DNA of 64,000 nucleotides from Pseudofabraea citricarpa (GCA_029641185.1 JAPWGK010000001.1:198501-262500), one strand, 5' to 3'. Shown: positions 1 through 11,406, counted from the stretch's first letter. Notes: generated from the sequence alone by a model not told the origin. Made by a program: numbers and translations.

Positions 1-646
1 AGCTTAAAGCGCCACATGAACAAGCGACCAATCACAATGAGACTATTTCCACTTTCAGAGGAATAGTCTTTGTTCGGATGAAGAGCTGTCCGTCGGATAA
101 GAAGCCTTCCAGATATCTTGCCCTGAAAATTCGCTGCTCTTGATAAGATTGACCGGGAGGACCTTAACGAGAAACATCCTCTGCCGTGAACAGTTGACCA
201 AGAGCTTATCAAAGAATGGCTTGAAATGGTATCTTGGAGGTAGATCCAGATAATATCTTCCTCCAGTTCCTCAAATCACTAAGGGCTCGGGGAGGACGGT
301 TTCTTCCGTTGGTGGCTGGTTCAGGAACACAGACGAGCACTTGAGGCCCTAGAAACTTCCATATGACGTGGTGCAGTGCTTTCTGGGACATGGGTGAGCA
401 TTCGACGTTTCTTTTTACTCTTGGAAAGTTGACTTACTCGTGTATACTATGATTATACTTAAAGTTGAGTACAGACCCACCAAAACCAATTTCTATCAAA
501 TGATGCATACTCAAATATGAAGGGAATATGATTGTATAAATTGAACCAGGTGGCGAAGACTCGCCTATCTCTGACTCCAACCCAGCGGTAAATTCGACAT
601 GTATTTCATTGAACTCCAAACATACCACCGCTTTTTTACAGTCTCC
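1..646. other. Flanking sequence without a supported gene
   Basis: This stretch lies 3' of the homoaconitase gene. Two short minus-strand open frames (about 209-391 and 434-628) read like protein in places. The second lacks an ATG and abuts the homoaconitase stop, and I could not join them through splice sites into one frame. It most likely holds the homoaconitase 3' untranslated region plus the edge of an unseen gene. Confidence 0.4.
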
Positions 647-3155
647 TTAGTTGCCTCCAATCTCGCCTTTAACCCACTTCTCCAAGCCACCTCTGGCGAT
701 GATCTCTTGTACATTAGGTGGTAGCTCTCCTACCTTTTGACTCCATGTGGCTCCTCCTTTGCCCTCGGTAATGATGACCTTGCTTCTTCTTACGTCCCAC
801 ATAAATGTCCATCCCGTTCTTCTGGTAAGCACCTTCTCTTCGGTTTGGGTTGCTGGCGGTGGCGAGTCCAATGACTCCTTGTTCTGAGACGGCTCCGTGA
901 CTTGGGTTGATGGTGCGGAAGCGGAAGAGGAGAATGTTTCTCTAAGACGCTCAACTAAACGAGGTACTTCGACACCCATCAAGGCGTTGTTGATACTGTT
1001 TCTGCTGAAGATGTTTCCAAAGCTCCCTGCAACAACCATTGGAATTTTCTTGGCCAAGATTGCAGTGGCTGCCTGTTCTCTTGAGCTGCCACAACCGAAA
1101 TTAAAGCCACTAACAAGGATATCCCCCTCTTTGGCAATGGTTCCAAACGCCTTGTCATAGTTCTCCATGCAGACTTCAGCCATCTTTTCAACAGAAATAC
1201 CGTCCTGGTAGGTGTACTTGCCTGGGTAGATACCATCTGTGTTGATGTTATCCGCATCACAGAAGACAATCTCCCCCTCTACCTTTTCTGGGAACCCTGG
1301 TAATATCTCCGTAAAACTACCCTCATCCTCAGCTTCGGTAGCTGAGCTTGCAGCTTCACCAAAGAGAGAAGCTTCCGCGCCAGAGATAAGAGAATCGGCT
1401 TCCAAGATAAGTTTATCAAGGGCTTCTTGCACACTGAATGCCTTGTCCTCATCTGCAATTCCGTTTCCTTCGCCTAGCACAACCTTCTCAACACCGACTG
1501 GTTTCTCATACCATCCTGGTCCAGCAATCTTGCCTTGAAGTGCGCTTGCGGCGACTACTTCTGGTGAGGCAAGGTAAGCTTTTGCGTCTGGTGATCCCAT
1601 TCTGCCTTTGAAATTACGATTGCTGGCACTGATTCCGACTTCTCCCGGCTCCAAGAGACCAGTTCCGAGACCAATACATGGTCCACAACCCGCTGGCAGT
1701 GGCTTTGCACCAGCATCGAGAAGTGCTTGCCAGTCACCTGCATCAGTCGCAGCCTCTTGTTCAGGAATAGAAGCAGCAGCGATATAAAATTCAACACCTG
1801 GTGCGACTTTGGGTACCTTTCCGTCCACGGCAGCATCCAAGAACACTTTGGCAGCAGCAGCAATATCTGAAGCTCGAGAATTGGTGCAGGAAACGAGATA
1901 AGCCTTATTGAGTTTGATATTTTGTGCTTCCAGGTCTCGAAGTGGCGTGGCTACCTTGACGGAGTTGGGACCAGATACATAGGGAGAGAGAGTCGACAGG
2001 TTGAGGTAGAGAGACTTGGCATATGTAGCTCCTTTATCGGCCACCAGCTGATTCTCAACTAGGTCATCAATACGGGCATGTGTAAAGCGGGACTTTGCAG
2101 CATCCTCGCCATCAAAAAGAGCCGAAGTTGTAGCCTTTGCACGTAACCAAGACTGCAGTAGTGAATCGATAGGGAAAAGACCAGTAAGCGCGCCCCATTC
2201 AGTGGTCATGTTGGCGATAGTGAGTCTATCATCTACCGGAATCGTTCGCATCGTCTGTTCAGTACCAGTAAACTCAATAGCATGATTGAGGACTTCATCA
2301 TTGTTGAAGAGGCCGCAAAGGGCCACAATGACATCCTTTCCCGTGACACCTATTGGCAAAATACCAGTAAAGGTCACTTTCGCGATAGGGGGAATTTGCC
2401 ACCAGGTCTTTCCTGTTGCCCAGATACTGGCTGCATCGGTTCGGACCATCGCTGTGCCTAAACATCCCACTCCACCATACATGTTGCTGTGACTGTCGCT
2501 GGCAACGGTAACTGTTCCTGGCCAAGCATAACCCTCTTCAACCATAATTTGATGCCCGATGCCTCTTCCAGCAGGATAGAAGTCTACACCTTGCTTTTTG
2601 GCGAACTCTTCGATTTGCTGATACTTCTTCAGGTTTGTTTCGCTCTTATTTTGTACATCGTGGTCCAGTGTCATAACAACCTGCTTGTTGTCATGAATTT
2701 TGGAAGCACCGATTGACATGAACTTCAAAGCAACAGGCCATGAGTTATCATGCTGCCATCGTTAGCAGAGGTCCACCAATTATTTAGAGGTTATCAATAC
2801 CGTCATGCAATGATGTGGTGAGAGTGTGACATAGTCTCCAGCTTGCACGGCTTTGTCCTTTGCTAGGCCGAGGGAGTACCGCTGCACTATCTTTTCTGTG
2901 AGGGTCTGCGCGACCTTGGGAGGAGATTTGAGGGAGGACAGAATGGCAGAGTTATTTGGGTCCTCGGATTGAGAATGGAAGATGTCTTGATATCGCTGTG
3001 CAGAGGCCGTAAATGCTCGATAGGGAGACGCTCGCAACGTCCGGAGGGGAAGTAGATTTCGACATGGTCTGGCCCGCAGACCTTTTAGACCTAATCTTTG
3101 CTGGAATTGAGTTAGAAATATCTGGAAGGGGGTAAGTGGTACATACTGAAATCAT
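647..3155 (-). CDS. LYS4: Homoaconitase, mitochondrial (lysine biosynthesis)
   Basis: Homoaconitase is the Fe-S hydro-lyase of the fungal alpha-aminoadipate lysine pathway in mitochondria; it interconverts homoaconitate and homoisocitrate. Three exons are inferred: 3147-3155, 2801-3100 and 647-2752, giving 804 residues. The introns are 3101-3146 (GTATGT, CTAAC branch site, CAG) and 2753-2800. Joining them gives an Arg-rich N-terminus ([16 protein letters not shown]) that fits a mitochondrial presequence. Exon 2 then runs into SPHHCMT and [12 protein letters not shown], which are family motifs. Later motifs are SCTNSR and GCGPCIGLG, which hold the cluster cysteines, and [10 protein letters not shown] in the C-terminal swivel domain. 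Family identity is clear. The least certain point is the 9-nt first coding exon, which encodes only three residues. Confidence 0.95.
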
Positions 3156-3272
3156 ACTGAGTCCATTGGCAGAAGAATGCAGAAGCTGGATGGGCGGCGC
3201 AAAGATTTGGCTGTGACTCGCGATCTTCCCCGGATTTTATTTTTCAGTTGTCACAGATTCACGTTGATTCTG

Positions 3273-3277
3273 ATTGG
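3273..3277 (-). promoter_or_regulatory. CCAAT box upstream of homoaconitase
   Basis: ATTGG on the plus strand reads as CCAAT on the gene strand, about 118 bp before the homoaconitase ATG. CCAAT boxes are bound by the HAP/CBF complex in fungi. The motif is short, so the functional reading is an inference. Confidence 0.35.
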
Positions 3278-4400
3278 CCGATGCACAACTGTGCCTGCGA
3301 CTTCGGCGCGACATTTCTCCAGGTCATGCATGCACGTCATCACATGACTGGGCTCAAGTCCGAAGCTGCAAAGAGGTGCAAAGAGGATGTTTGATAGGGA
3401 CTTGGCTGTTAATACATATTGCCATATTGTGCTTGTAATCTATGTTAGGCTTCTTGAATGCTCTATCATCATTTCAAGGTTACGTGTGAAGAGGATGATA
3501 TTAAGGGTCCTCGTGACCTAATGGAATGATCTGAACTCCCCGAACAACATAGCAATAATTAAGCCCAACAGATTACTGTAATCTGCGTCGATGGCTGTCA
3601 TGATTCAAGCTATGAACGACTACCACTTTGCAGTTAGCAAAACCAACTAAAAGCGCCATGTTGAGATGGCTTGAAGTTTATATCAGACTTGAAGCAAGTA
3701 AAGGATGCTCACTAACTTGATGTAATAGCACCAAGCACATGATCAAGGAAGCAATGGAATGCTAAGAAACGGGTCATTCTCCTAACTTCAACAATTTCCA
3801 TTTTGGTTCAAGTAGCTGACAAATATTCAAAGTGACACCAAACAAAAGTAACTGTGCTTAGAATCAAGTACGAGCACTACAATACCAGCACAACATAAGC
3901 AGAGCCTGATTGGTCCAGGCGATATGCAGTCAAGAGACGCGATCAGACGTCGGCGTCGGCGAGGAACATCGGATGGCAACTTAAACTAAAAAAGCAAGCG
4001 TGCTGCAAGGGCTTGAAGACAGAAATTCTTCTGTACGCGTTCAGCCGAACCTAATCTCGCATTTCTGCAGGATCCCACGATGCAGATGTGTTTGGCGGCG
4101 ACAACGACAGTGCTTGAGCCTGTGCCTTTGCTTGTGCCTGTGCCCCCTTTTCCCCTGTCGGCTATCGCATGAAGGATCAGCGGCTAGCGAATCTGGCAGG
4201 GCACGTCAGAACCAACTAATCCATCCTTAATCGTCCTGTACATACTGTACAGCACGAGTCCTGTATATCCTCTGTATATTCTCTGCCCGCTCTGGAAACC
4301 CGACCTGCGCTGTGCTACATCCTTCCCTTTGTGTCCCAACAGCCTACGATGCGGGTCTAAGACAGCAGCGACGCCCATCCCGCCAGCCACGATGATGATG

Positions 4401-4422
4401 CAGCAGCAGCAGCAGCAGCAGC
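4401..4422 (+). repeat. (CAG)7 trinucleotide run in the 5' leader
   Basis: Seven CAG units are preceded by three GAT units. They lie about 170 bp before the start of the GAS2-domain gene, probably in its 5' untranslated leader. Confidence 0.8.
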
Positions 4423-4489
4423 AAACGGATTAGAAACAACGCACCTGCAACGAAGCCTTTATCCTACGAACCCTCTTTTTTTCCTTACC

Positions 4490-4537
4490 ATGCTCGAATC
4501 TACTCCGCAGTACCTACACGGATACACACTCTTTTAA
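4490..4537 (+). promoter_or_regulatory. Upstream ORF in leader of the GAS2-domain gene
   Basis: ATG at 4490 opens a 15-codon frame ending at TAA 4535-4537, 55 bp before the main ATG at 4593. Two more upstream ATGs follow. The one at 4543 gives a 9-codon ORF. The one at 4552 opens a different frame that runs far past the main start. If these bases are in the mature leader, translation of the main ORF should be restrained. Confidence 0.45.
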
Positions 4538-4592
4538 AAAGCCATGCGCAAATGCAGACACCACAAATACTAGCAAACAGCAACCACCCACT

Positions 4593-7500
4593 ATGGATAC
4601 ACCACCACTGCTCACTCCCCTCGCGCCGCGACACTTCCGATTCTATCAGAGATCGCCCTCCCCATCCCCCACCCGCCAGCGCCTTTCCGACGATCTCCTC
4701 TCCGACCTCTCTCCCTCTACAACACTCGAAGCCTTCACCACCCCGTCAGGCAAGCTCAGGACCAGCGTTGAAGCGGCAAGTCCCACCGAACGAGCTTTTG
4801 GCATTCGCGCAACCCTCGCCTCGAAGAAGATACAAGAATGGCTTGACGAGTTATCGACATGGCCTTGGCCTGCAGACCGCGGTTCTGCAGGCTTTGAGAC
4901 ACCGGCTGCGAAGAGGAGGAAGGTCTCAATCACTCCGCTGAATGCGCGCAATGGACGTCATGGACCGAGGGAGGAGGACGAAGAACAATATGTGGGAAGT
5001 CTCCTTGCCCAGGATGTGATTCGATATGAGACCCGCGTGGAAGAGATACGTGAAGATATGGATGAACTTGACGTAGAGGAGATTAAAACCAAAGTCCTGG
5101 ACACTTTCTCCGCAAAATCACGACCTTCTTCTCCTCGGCCTAATCAACCTATGCCAAGTCTTTTTGCCTCGTATACACGGATGGACGATTTCACAGTAGT
5201 AGTCACGGCTACTGTTCTCCGAGCTCTTCCTGATTTATCGAGGCTGACGCGTCTGATGGACGTCTGGAGTATACGACTCACTGTACTACGCAAGGTGCCA
5301 CCACTCCTTCATGCATTAGATGATGCAGAAATTGCACTTAAATCGGGATGGGATACGGTTGAAATGTTTAACCATACTGAAAATCGGGACTCCGAGTTAA
5401 CCGAAAAGGATGTCTTGACACGGCCGATGTTCGAAATCATGAGAGATGTATTGCAAGATAAGGTCACATTGCTAGGACAGGAATTGGATTTTATGTTGGA
5501 TACTCTCGAGGGCAGAGAAGATACTCTACCAGACTCTTGGCTTGATCGCATGGAGGTTATTGAACAAGAGTACGGTAACTGGGTTGTTTCTGGAGATAGA
5601 AAAGTCCGGGAAGGTGAATGGGCACGGTCTGCTCATGCACGGAAGATGGCTGAGGACGAGCGTCGGGCCAGAGCCGAACAGGCTGCCGCAGCCCTTGCAG
5701 AGAAGCGGCTTGAGGAACAAGAGACGGAGAAGGCCAATGAGCTTGCCTTCACCCAGCCACGGATTGCAGAAGAGCAAAGCGCAGACGAGGAGGCTACCAT
5801 CGCACCAGAGCGAACCACCAAAGAGCAACCTCCAAATGCCAACAGCGAGAGCCTGCAGGACTTTGTAGCTGGTGCAATCATCACTATTGCGGATGGCAAG
5901 CAAGTCAACAGTAACAAGAATGTTGCCAACGTAAATCAAGATGTTGTGACAATGTCACCTATTGTTGAAGATCGATCAAGCCCCATCCTGGAACAACATT
6001 CATCTGATTTGATTGATGTTGACAGCCAGAGACCGGAAACGGACTCAGACACAAATCTCATAGATCCAAAGACACAAGATGACTATCCAGCGAAGTCCAC
6101 AAAACAAGAACCTAGTGCTGAAGCTACTGCAAGCAATATTGTTCCAGCTACTATTGGGGCTGTCACTGGTACTCTTGCCGCTTCTATTGCTTTATTACGG
6201 AAGGAATCCGATGAAGACAACGCTGCTACCTATAGCGCCAATTCAAAGTCTACGGCCTCATCTCTCATGGAAGCTCTTGAAGATGAGGAGACAGGCAATG
6301 ACCAAAGTGCAGAGTTGATACCTACATCTAATCCAGCGGAATCCCTTGCACATTTCCATCCGGCTGTATCTAACCACAGCAGTGTGGACATTCAAGTACC
6401 AATGACTCCTGAGCCCCGTAGTAACTCTGTAGCTAGAGCACTCGAACGACGCCATTCTACCCCTCATACACCTGTCCCAGCCTCACCTTCTAGCAGAGCC
6501 ATGACTTCTCGTAACGGCCATCGCAGAGCAGAAAGTGGAAGTCCAGTCTCCCTTTCTAAGGTTCCACGGTTCGGTCATGCACTCGCCAACACAATGCGCC
6601 GTAGCATGTCACAACAATCTTCATTTGAGCAGGATATATCAACAACACCAAAAGTATCACCTCGCAAGTCTAGTCTGAAGTATGACCAGGAAAATTTACC
6701 GCAGCACATTATCACTTCAGTCAACGGCACTAGCACCTCCAAGGAACTTTTGCCTTCTCTTACCTTAATCGGCAAGCAGACCACTAGCGAGAGTTCTGAA
6801 ATTGCTTCAGAGGATGATCAATCTGAATATTCTCTTTCAGAATCCGACAACTATGCTGAATCTACCTCCCGCGACCATGTAGCTTTTGGCTCAGCTACCC
6901 CGAAAGCGCATCGCAGGAACGCGCCTTCGGTTACATTACCTGGCTATGGACGTTCATCATTTACTCCAACTCATGAAGCGGAGCCTGGAGAATATTTCCA
7001 ACCCACCCTGTCACCTATCCGGAGCCCATCAGAGGACAGTTTTGTTACTGATCCCGATTTTTCTTTCGCCATCAGCAATTTTGATGACGTACTTCCTAGC
7101 ATTGAAACTTCAGACTTCCTCGAGCCCTATATTGAACCCCTACCTTCCATCAATGGACATTCCGAGAGACATTCCGATCAATTCGATGGTTCATTTGCAA
7201 GCAAGCCCGAGAGGAGAAAGAAGAGCGAGCATTCTCTAGAAGACTTTACTCATGAGACTGATCATAAGTCGGTTATGTCTGCCTCTTCAAGCTATCAGGA
7301 TCTTGTTCGGAATAGTGAGGACTCTCGTCCTGATAGCATTGTATCGGAATCTTCGACTGTCCTAACTGGTCAACCAGGAAGTGGAATTGCATCTCCTGAT
7401 AAGGATTCTTTTGATGACACGGTTGTTTCAACACCCGCATCGGACGCTGAAATCCCTCAAGGTTTCCCGGAAATCGATATTTCATCACCATCGGCAGGGC

Positions 7501-8627
7501 GGATGGGGACTCGTGGGAGATTTTATGACAGAAGCCCAAGTGGAACTCCTGAGCCTGCAATAAGGATCTCCAGGCATCTATTTAATAGTCCTGCCTTCAC
7601 ACCAAGTCCAGAACCCGATTCCCAAGGAAGTGAGCCACCATTACTCGGTGTTCATATATCCACGCCATCCGCACTATCAAGTCCCACCAAAAGTCATAGT
7701 ACAGATGATCAGATGCAACAGCAAATCAGCTCTCTTCTTGAAACTCTTCCAGCTAAGATCCATCTGACAACAGAGCCCGACACAACACCACCGGCTACAT
7801 ATTCTGTGCGGTCCAAAAAGTCCCGCGCATCCTTAACTCCAAATTATCCCCGCTCTCACTCCAGTATGAGTACATCTCGATCTCCAACACCATTCTTGAC
7901 TCTCGCACCAGCATATGCAAAGAATCCACGCACAAGGACAAACAATGCAAATCCCGAAATCAAACTATACCACCTGTCACGGTCAACCGGAGAGGCACCC
8001 ATCAAACTGTTTGTACGTCTTGTTGGTGAGAATGGCGAGCGTGTCATGGTACGAGTTGGAGGTGGTTGGGCAGATTTGGGCGAATATCTTAAAGAATATG
8101 CGGCACATCACGGGCGAAGACCAGGCTCTGGGGTAGATCCTGACAATCTGGGCAAAGTTGAGATCCAAGATTTACCTCCAAGGATGATCTCTAGTGGATC
8201 TGTTGCAAGCATAAGAGGTGGTCGAGATAGTCCTGCCCCTCGTCCAGCCTCTGCCATGGAACGGCCGGCATCGTCAATGAAGCTACGTAAGACTCGAAAG
8301 AGTCTAGGGGTTGCGGATGAAATCTCGTCATCACTTGCATCACTCCGCTCGCCTTCGACTCCGGTTCAAGCTCCTCTTGATCGGTCTTCCAGCAGGCTCG
8401 GCTGGACCGAAGATGAAGGGGCTAGCTTGGGCCTTGCGGGACCAAACAGCAAAAGAAAGGAACAAGACCTAAGTGCCGAGAACGTGGTTTGGGTTGAGAG
8501 TATGAAAGAGAAGGTGCGGCAAGCGAGTGCCGAAAAAGAAAAGAAAGCTCGGGAGAAAGAGCGGAAAGAGAAGTTTGGGGAGTTAGACAAGATCGGTGGG
8601 ACTAAGAGGCTATTTCCCAAGGGGTGA
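4593..8627 (+). CDS. KAR9-like cytoskeletal protein with C-terminal GAS2 domain
   Basis: A single-exon gene of 1344 residues. The N-terminal ~330 residues are helical and include KKIQEWLDELSTWPWP, which I associate with the fungal KAR9 family (spindle and nuclear positioning through cytoplasmic microtubules). An Arg/Glu/Ala-rich coiled coil follows at roughly 340-400, and then a long Ser/Thr/Pro-rich disordered middle. At about 1115-1180 lies a GAS2/GAR-type module (IKLYHLSR, IKLFVRLVGENGERVMVRVGGGWADLGEYL), a domain known to bind microtubules. The tail is Lys/Glu-rich. The likely role is a microtubule- or cortex-linked factor in nuclear migration. The GAS2 call is fairly firm; the KAR9 assignment comes from memory of the family and needs a profile search. 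The ATG at 4593 is the first in this frame. Confidence 0.8.
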   Translation: MDTPPLLTPLAPRHFRFYQRSPSPSPTRQRLSDDLLSDLSPSTTLEAFTTPSGKLRTSVEAASPTERAFGIRATLASKKIQEWLDELSTWPWPADRGSAGFETPAAKRRKVSITPLNARNGRHGPREEDEEQYVGSLLAQDVIRYETRVEEIREDMDELDVEEIKTKVLDTFSAKSRPSSPRPNQPMPSLFASYTRMDDFTVVVTATVLRALPDLSRLTRLMDVWSIRLTVLRKVPPLLHALDDAEIALKSGWDTVEMFNHTENRDSELTEKDVLTRPMFEIMRDVLQDKVTLLGQELDFMLDTLEGREDTLPDSWLDRMEVIEQEYGNWVVSGDRKVREGEWARSAHARKMAEDERRARAEQAAAALAEKRLEEQETEKANELAFTQPRIAEEQSADEEATIAPERTTKEQPPNANSESLQDFVAGAIITIADGKQVNSNKNVANVNQDVVTMSPIVEDRSSPILEQHSSDLIDVDSQRPETDSDTNLIDPKTQDDYPAKSTKQEPSAEATASNIVPATIGAVTGTLAASIALLRKESDEDNAATYSANSKSTASSLMEALEDEETGNDQSAELIPTSNPAESLAHFHPAVSNHSSVDIQVPMTPEPRSNSVARALERRHSTPHTPVPASPSSRAMTSRNGHRRAESGSPVSLSKVPRFGHALANTMRRSMSQQSSFEQDISTTPKVSPRKSSLKYDQENLPQHIITSVNGTSTSKELLPSLTLIGKQTTSESSEIASEDDQSEYSLSESDNYAESTSRDHVAFGSATPKAHRRNAPSVTLPGYGRSSFTPTHEAEPGEYFQPTLSPIRSPSEDSFVTDPDFSFAISNFDDVLPSIETSDFLEPYIEPLPSINGHSERHSDQFDGSFASKPERRKKSEHSLEDFTHETDHKSVMSASSSYQDLVRNSEDSRPDSIVSESSTVLTGQPGSGIASPDKDSFDDTVVSTPASDAEIPQGFPEIDISSPSAGRMGTRGRFYDRSPSGTPEPAIRISRHLFNSPAFTPSPEPDSQGSEPPLLGVHISTPSALSSPTKSHSTDDQMQQQISSLLETLPAKIHLTTEPDTTPPATYSVRSKKSRASLTPNYPRSHSSMSTSRSPTPFLTLAPAYAKNPRTRTNNANPEIKLYHLSRSTGEAPIKLFVRLVGENGERVMVRVGGGWADLGEYLKEYAAHHGRRPGSGVDPDNLGKVEIQDLPPRMISSGSVASIRGGRDSPAPRPASAMERPASSMKLRKTRKSLGVADEISSSLASLRSPSTPVQAPLDRSSSRLGWTEDEGASLGLAGPNSKRKEQDLSAENVVWVESMKEKVRQASAEKEKKAREKERKEKFGELDKIGGTKRLFPKG

Positions 8628-8994
8628 AACATTGGTTGACTATCCGAACGAGCCACTGTTTCTTGTTATTTATTGTGTTTTGTGTTGCATACCCACCATA
8701 GCGGCTTTTCTTGTTTTGTCCTCTTGTTATATCAATACCCTTTTCCTTCTTTTTGAGTAAACGAATTAGAAAAAGTTCCTTCCTACCTACTTGTTTTGGT
8801 ACTGTGGGAATACTCCCTTCAAGCCGAAGGAATCCAAGCTTGGTAGTAATATCAGCACCAATGTGATCATGTGTGGTGATCATGTGTGATGATTGACGTT
8901 CGACTTCAGCGTTATATTCTGCTAATGAAATGCAGCTTCCACTTCTTGTCCCAAATATCGATAGCTAACGTTAAACCCCGACCGAAAGACGCCC
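8628..8994. other. Convergent 3' intergenic region
   Basis: A 367-bp spacer between the 3' ends of two convergent genes. It is T-rich after the plus-strand stop, as expected for 3' untranslated sequence. Nothing else was recognised. Confidence 0.6.
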
Positions 8995-10462
8995 TTATTT
9001 AGCAGGCTTTCGTCCATATACAACATGACTAGATCCGTTAGCCAAGAGAATGCAAGCACAAATAGCGAGAGAGGGAAAAAAGACGGCTTCACTCACATGG
9101 ACATATAAGCATGAACGCGCCTATCTCTAATATCCTTCCTAGCAAGCTCAAGCAATCGCTCAACATCCTCAACCTGCCATCCCAAGCCCCTCGTCAAAAC
9201 GGCCATGCTCGCGCCCAGGGCATGCAACAAATCAGCCTGAAACCAGACACCGAGCTCTTTGGCCTTCTCGCCCTTAGCCCAGGTACTAGTTGGGACCTCA
9301 AACAGCGTCTCGTGGACATGTTCAAAGCCCAACTCGTTCATCCAGCCGCGGTAGCGCGGCGTGTTAGTCCAGGGCCGCCCGATCTTCGCCGCTCCCTCCA
9401 CGCACGCCTTGCTCCACCGGTCCAGCGCCGTTCCCTCCAGCGTCCCGTCGTGGCTCCGCAGCGGGAACACCGCGTCTTGCATCTCCAGATACCCCCCGGC
9501 GCTCAGCGAGTCGAAGGCTTTCGACAGGATCGACCGTGGCGCTGTGAAGCAGCTCATCATTCCTCGCATGTGGATGAATTCGAAGGCCGACCCGAACGTC
9601 CAGTCGTCTTCGGCGTCGGCTATCTCGAAGTGGCAGTTTGCTGGGGTGCTGCTTAGAGTTTTTTGTTAGGTAGTCTGCCTAATGTGTGTGCTTAGGGTTT
9701 CTGCATGGATAACTTGCGATTGAGGTTGGATTGGACTTAGGTCGCTGCCCGTGACTTGGGAGGTGGGATATTGCATTGCTTTGGTAGTGTTTCTGTCAGG
9801 GGTTCTGATTGATGTCTTCGAAGACTCGAATTGGGACGGACGTACCAAACTCAATTGCCCAGATCCCAGTCCCCGTCCCGACGTCAAGAACTCTTCCGAC
9901 GTTTGCTGAGATTGGCGCTAGGTGGAGTTTCCCTTCCAGCAGGACGAGCACCATGTGATGTTGTATATCTGGTGCCTATCAGTATTCCCTGATCCAAGAA
10001 GATCGGATCTCCTGGAGCTACCTAGACGGTTCTGCTCTATCTTTGAGAAAAGCCTTGTTAGTATTCCATGTAGAGCAAACCAGAAATTGGCTAGGAGCTT
10101 TGTGTACTTCGTCATTCGGAAGCATGTATTTGCCTTCCTTGTATTTATGATACCTCCGCCCGTTCTCTTCGACGAACTCGTGTATGTTGGATTGGTTGGA
10201 GGAAGCAGCCGTGTTCCTATTTTATAAAAGACCTGGTTAGCTCTGAATGCTATTGTACATGCTTATCATGTGTGGGAATTTACCCTGCTCTCGTGTGTGA
10301 TATGGTGGAGACGGCATCGGATAAATCCTTTACGTTTGTGTTAACGTTTTACTGGATGGAAGATTATATGTTAACTATGGATCTCACGGTATCAACTTCC
10401 AACGTCATGTTATCTATGTCTGAAGCAGTGGTACTCGACTCTTGAGTTTGCTGTTCAGCCAT
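8995..10462 (-). CDS. LaeA-like SAM-dependent methyltransferase
   Basis: Eight exons rebuilt from phase and family motifs: 10388-10462, 10284-10327, 10108-10216, 10022-10040, 9846-9968, 9718-9778, 9097-9651 and 8995-9028. Together they encode 339 residues. The product has the usual order of fungal class I methyltransferases of the LaeA-like/UMTA group. An acidic N-terminus is followed by NGRRYHKYKEGKYMLPNDE, then EQNRLDIQHH, then motif I LDVGTGTGIWAIEF (DVGTGTG at about 111-117). After that come GSDLSPIQP, CHFEIADAEDDW and a C-terminal HVVYGRKP. The first ATG gives MAEQQTQESS. Exon 4 is only 19 nt, and the intron at 9652-9717 has a GC donor. The substrate cannot be read from sequence; relatives act in secondary metabolism or regulation. 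Confidence 0.9.
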
Positions 10463-11406
10463 CTTGATAAGAGTCTTCTTGAGGAATTGCAAAGTCTGCA
10501 TTTAGTTAGCAACGAGGAAGCACAAGCAGACAGGATCTGCTCTTACCCTATGTTTTTCCTTTCAGTAACTTTCAACGACTTGGTCGATGAATAGACAATC
10601 ACCAAGGTGAATTGACTTGTGATAACTCGCACAGGAGTAGTAATTAAAGCTCGCTGATCCCGAGGTACGAGGGGTGATGCAAGCACGGGCGTGGTGGTCA
10701 TGCACGTCGCTTAATTCGGTATCATGACCGTTCCTTGATGCGGTTAGATTCTTGATGATCCTGGAGACATTCTAAGATACCTTATGTGCTGAAATGCTTG
10801 ATTCATTCTTCGCTGCTAGTAATGCTTTACTTTCGCTGAAGAATCTTATATTAATTCATTTTTAAGATATGTTTATTATGGCTCCTCAGTCGGTCATAGC
10901 TACTCTCAGTGTTGTATTCAGTACCCTGTGGAATGCTCACACCAAATAGAAATATCCTCTAAAAAATTGAGACAGCTGTAATATAGGTCCCGTCACTTTG
11001 GTCACTAGTCGTATGTGTTGTAAGTATATTTTTGAGGAATTTATGAACTGGTTATTCTTTTGAACCGTAAGAGAGAAATCATGTGCGGTTTACGTATTGG
11101 TGTGAACAAAATAAATATTGTAGTTTCGATTGAAAGGGACTTTAAGCAGTGAAACGATGTGGGTGAATGATGGATCTAAGCGCGCCTTCCCGAGCCGGTG
11201 AATTTGGATATCCTCATGGCGAGAAAAGAAGTTAAGCGAGCGACATTCACTATCTGCGCTACAACTACTGTGTTTGCTTAGTCAGGTTTTTTCGTATATC
11301 TTCAGATAATTTTGAGACTCTTACTTTCTCAAAACACTACACAACATTCTCCAAATATACGGCCGTCAGTTAACCTAGACACTGCTTATGCTGGTCGTGA
11401 GCCACA
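10463..11406. other. AT-rich intergenic region
   Basis: A 944-bp spacer between divergently oriented genes. It holds no convincing open frame, RNA gene or repeat. It probably contains the methyltransferase promoter and the leader of the next gene. Confidence 0.55.

Larger units (their letters stand above)
3156..4489. other. Divergent intergenic region, homoaconitase / GAS2 protein
   Basis: About 1.4 kb lies between two divergently transcribed genes. I see no coding region. The homoaconitase-proximal part contains the CCAAT box. The part near 4100-4150 is a low-complexity CCTGTG/CCTTTG stretch, and a CAG run sits at 4401-4422 in the probable 5' leader of the plus-strand gene. Confidence 0.6.

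Noticed and set aside
434..628. Protein-like minus-strand frame next to the homoaconitase stop
   Set aside because: It has no ATG, and a gene there would start with no spacer after the homoaconitase stop codon on the same strand.
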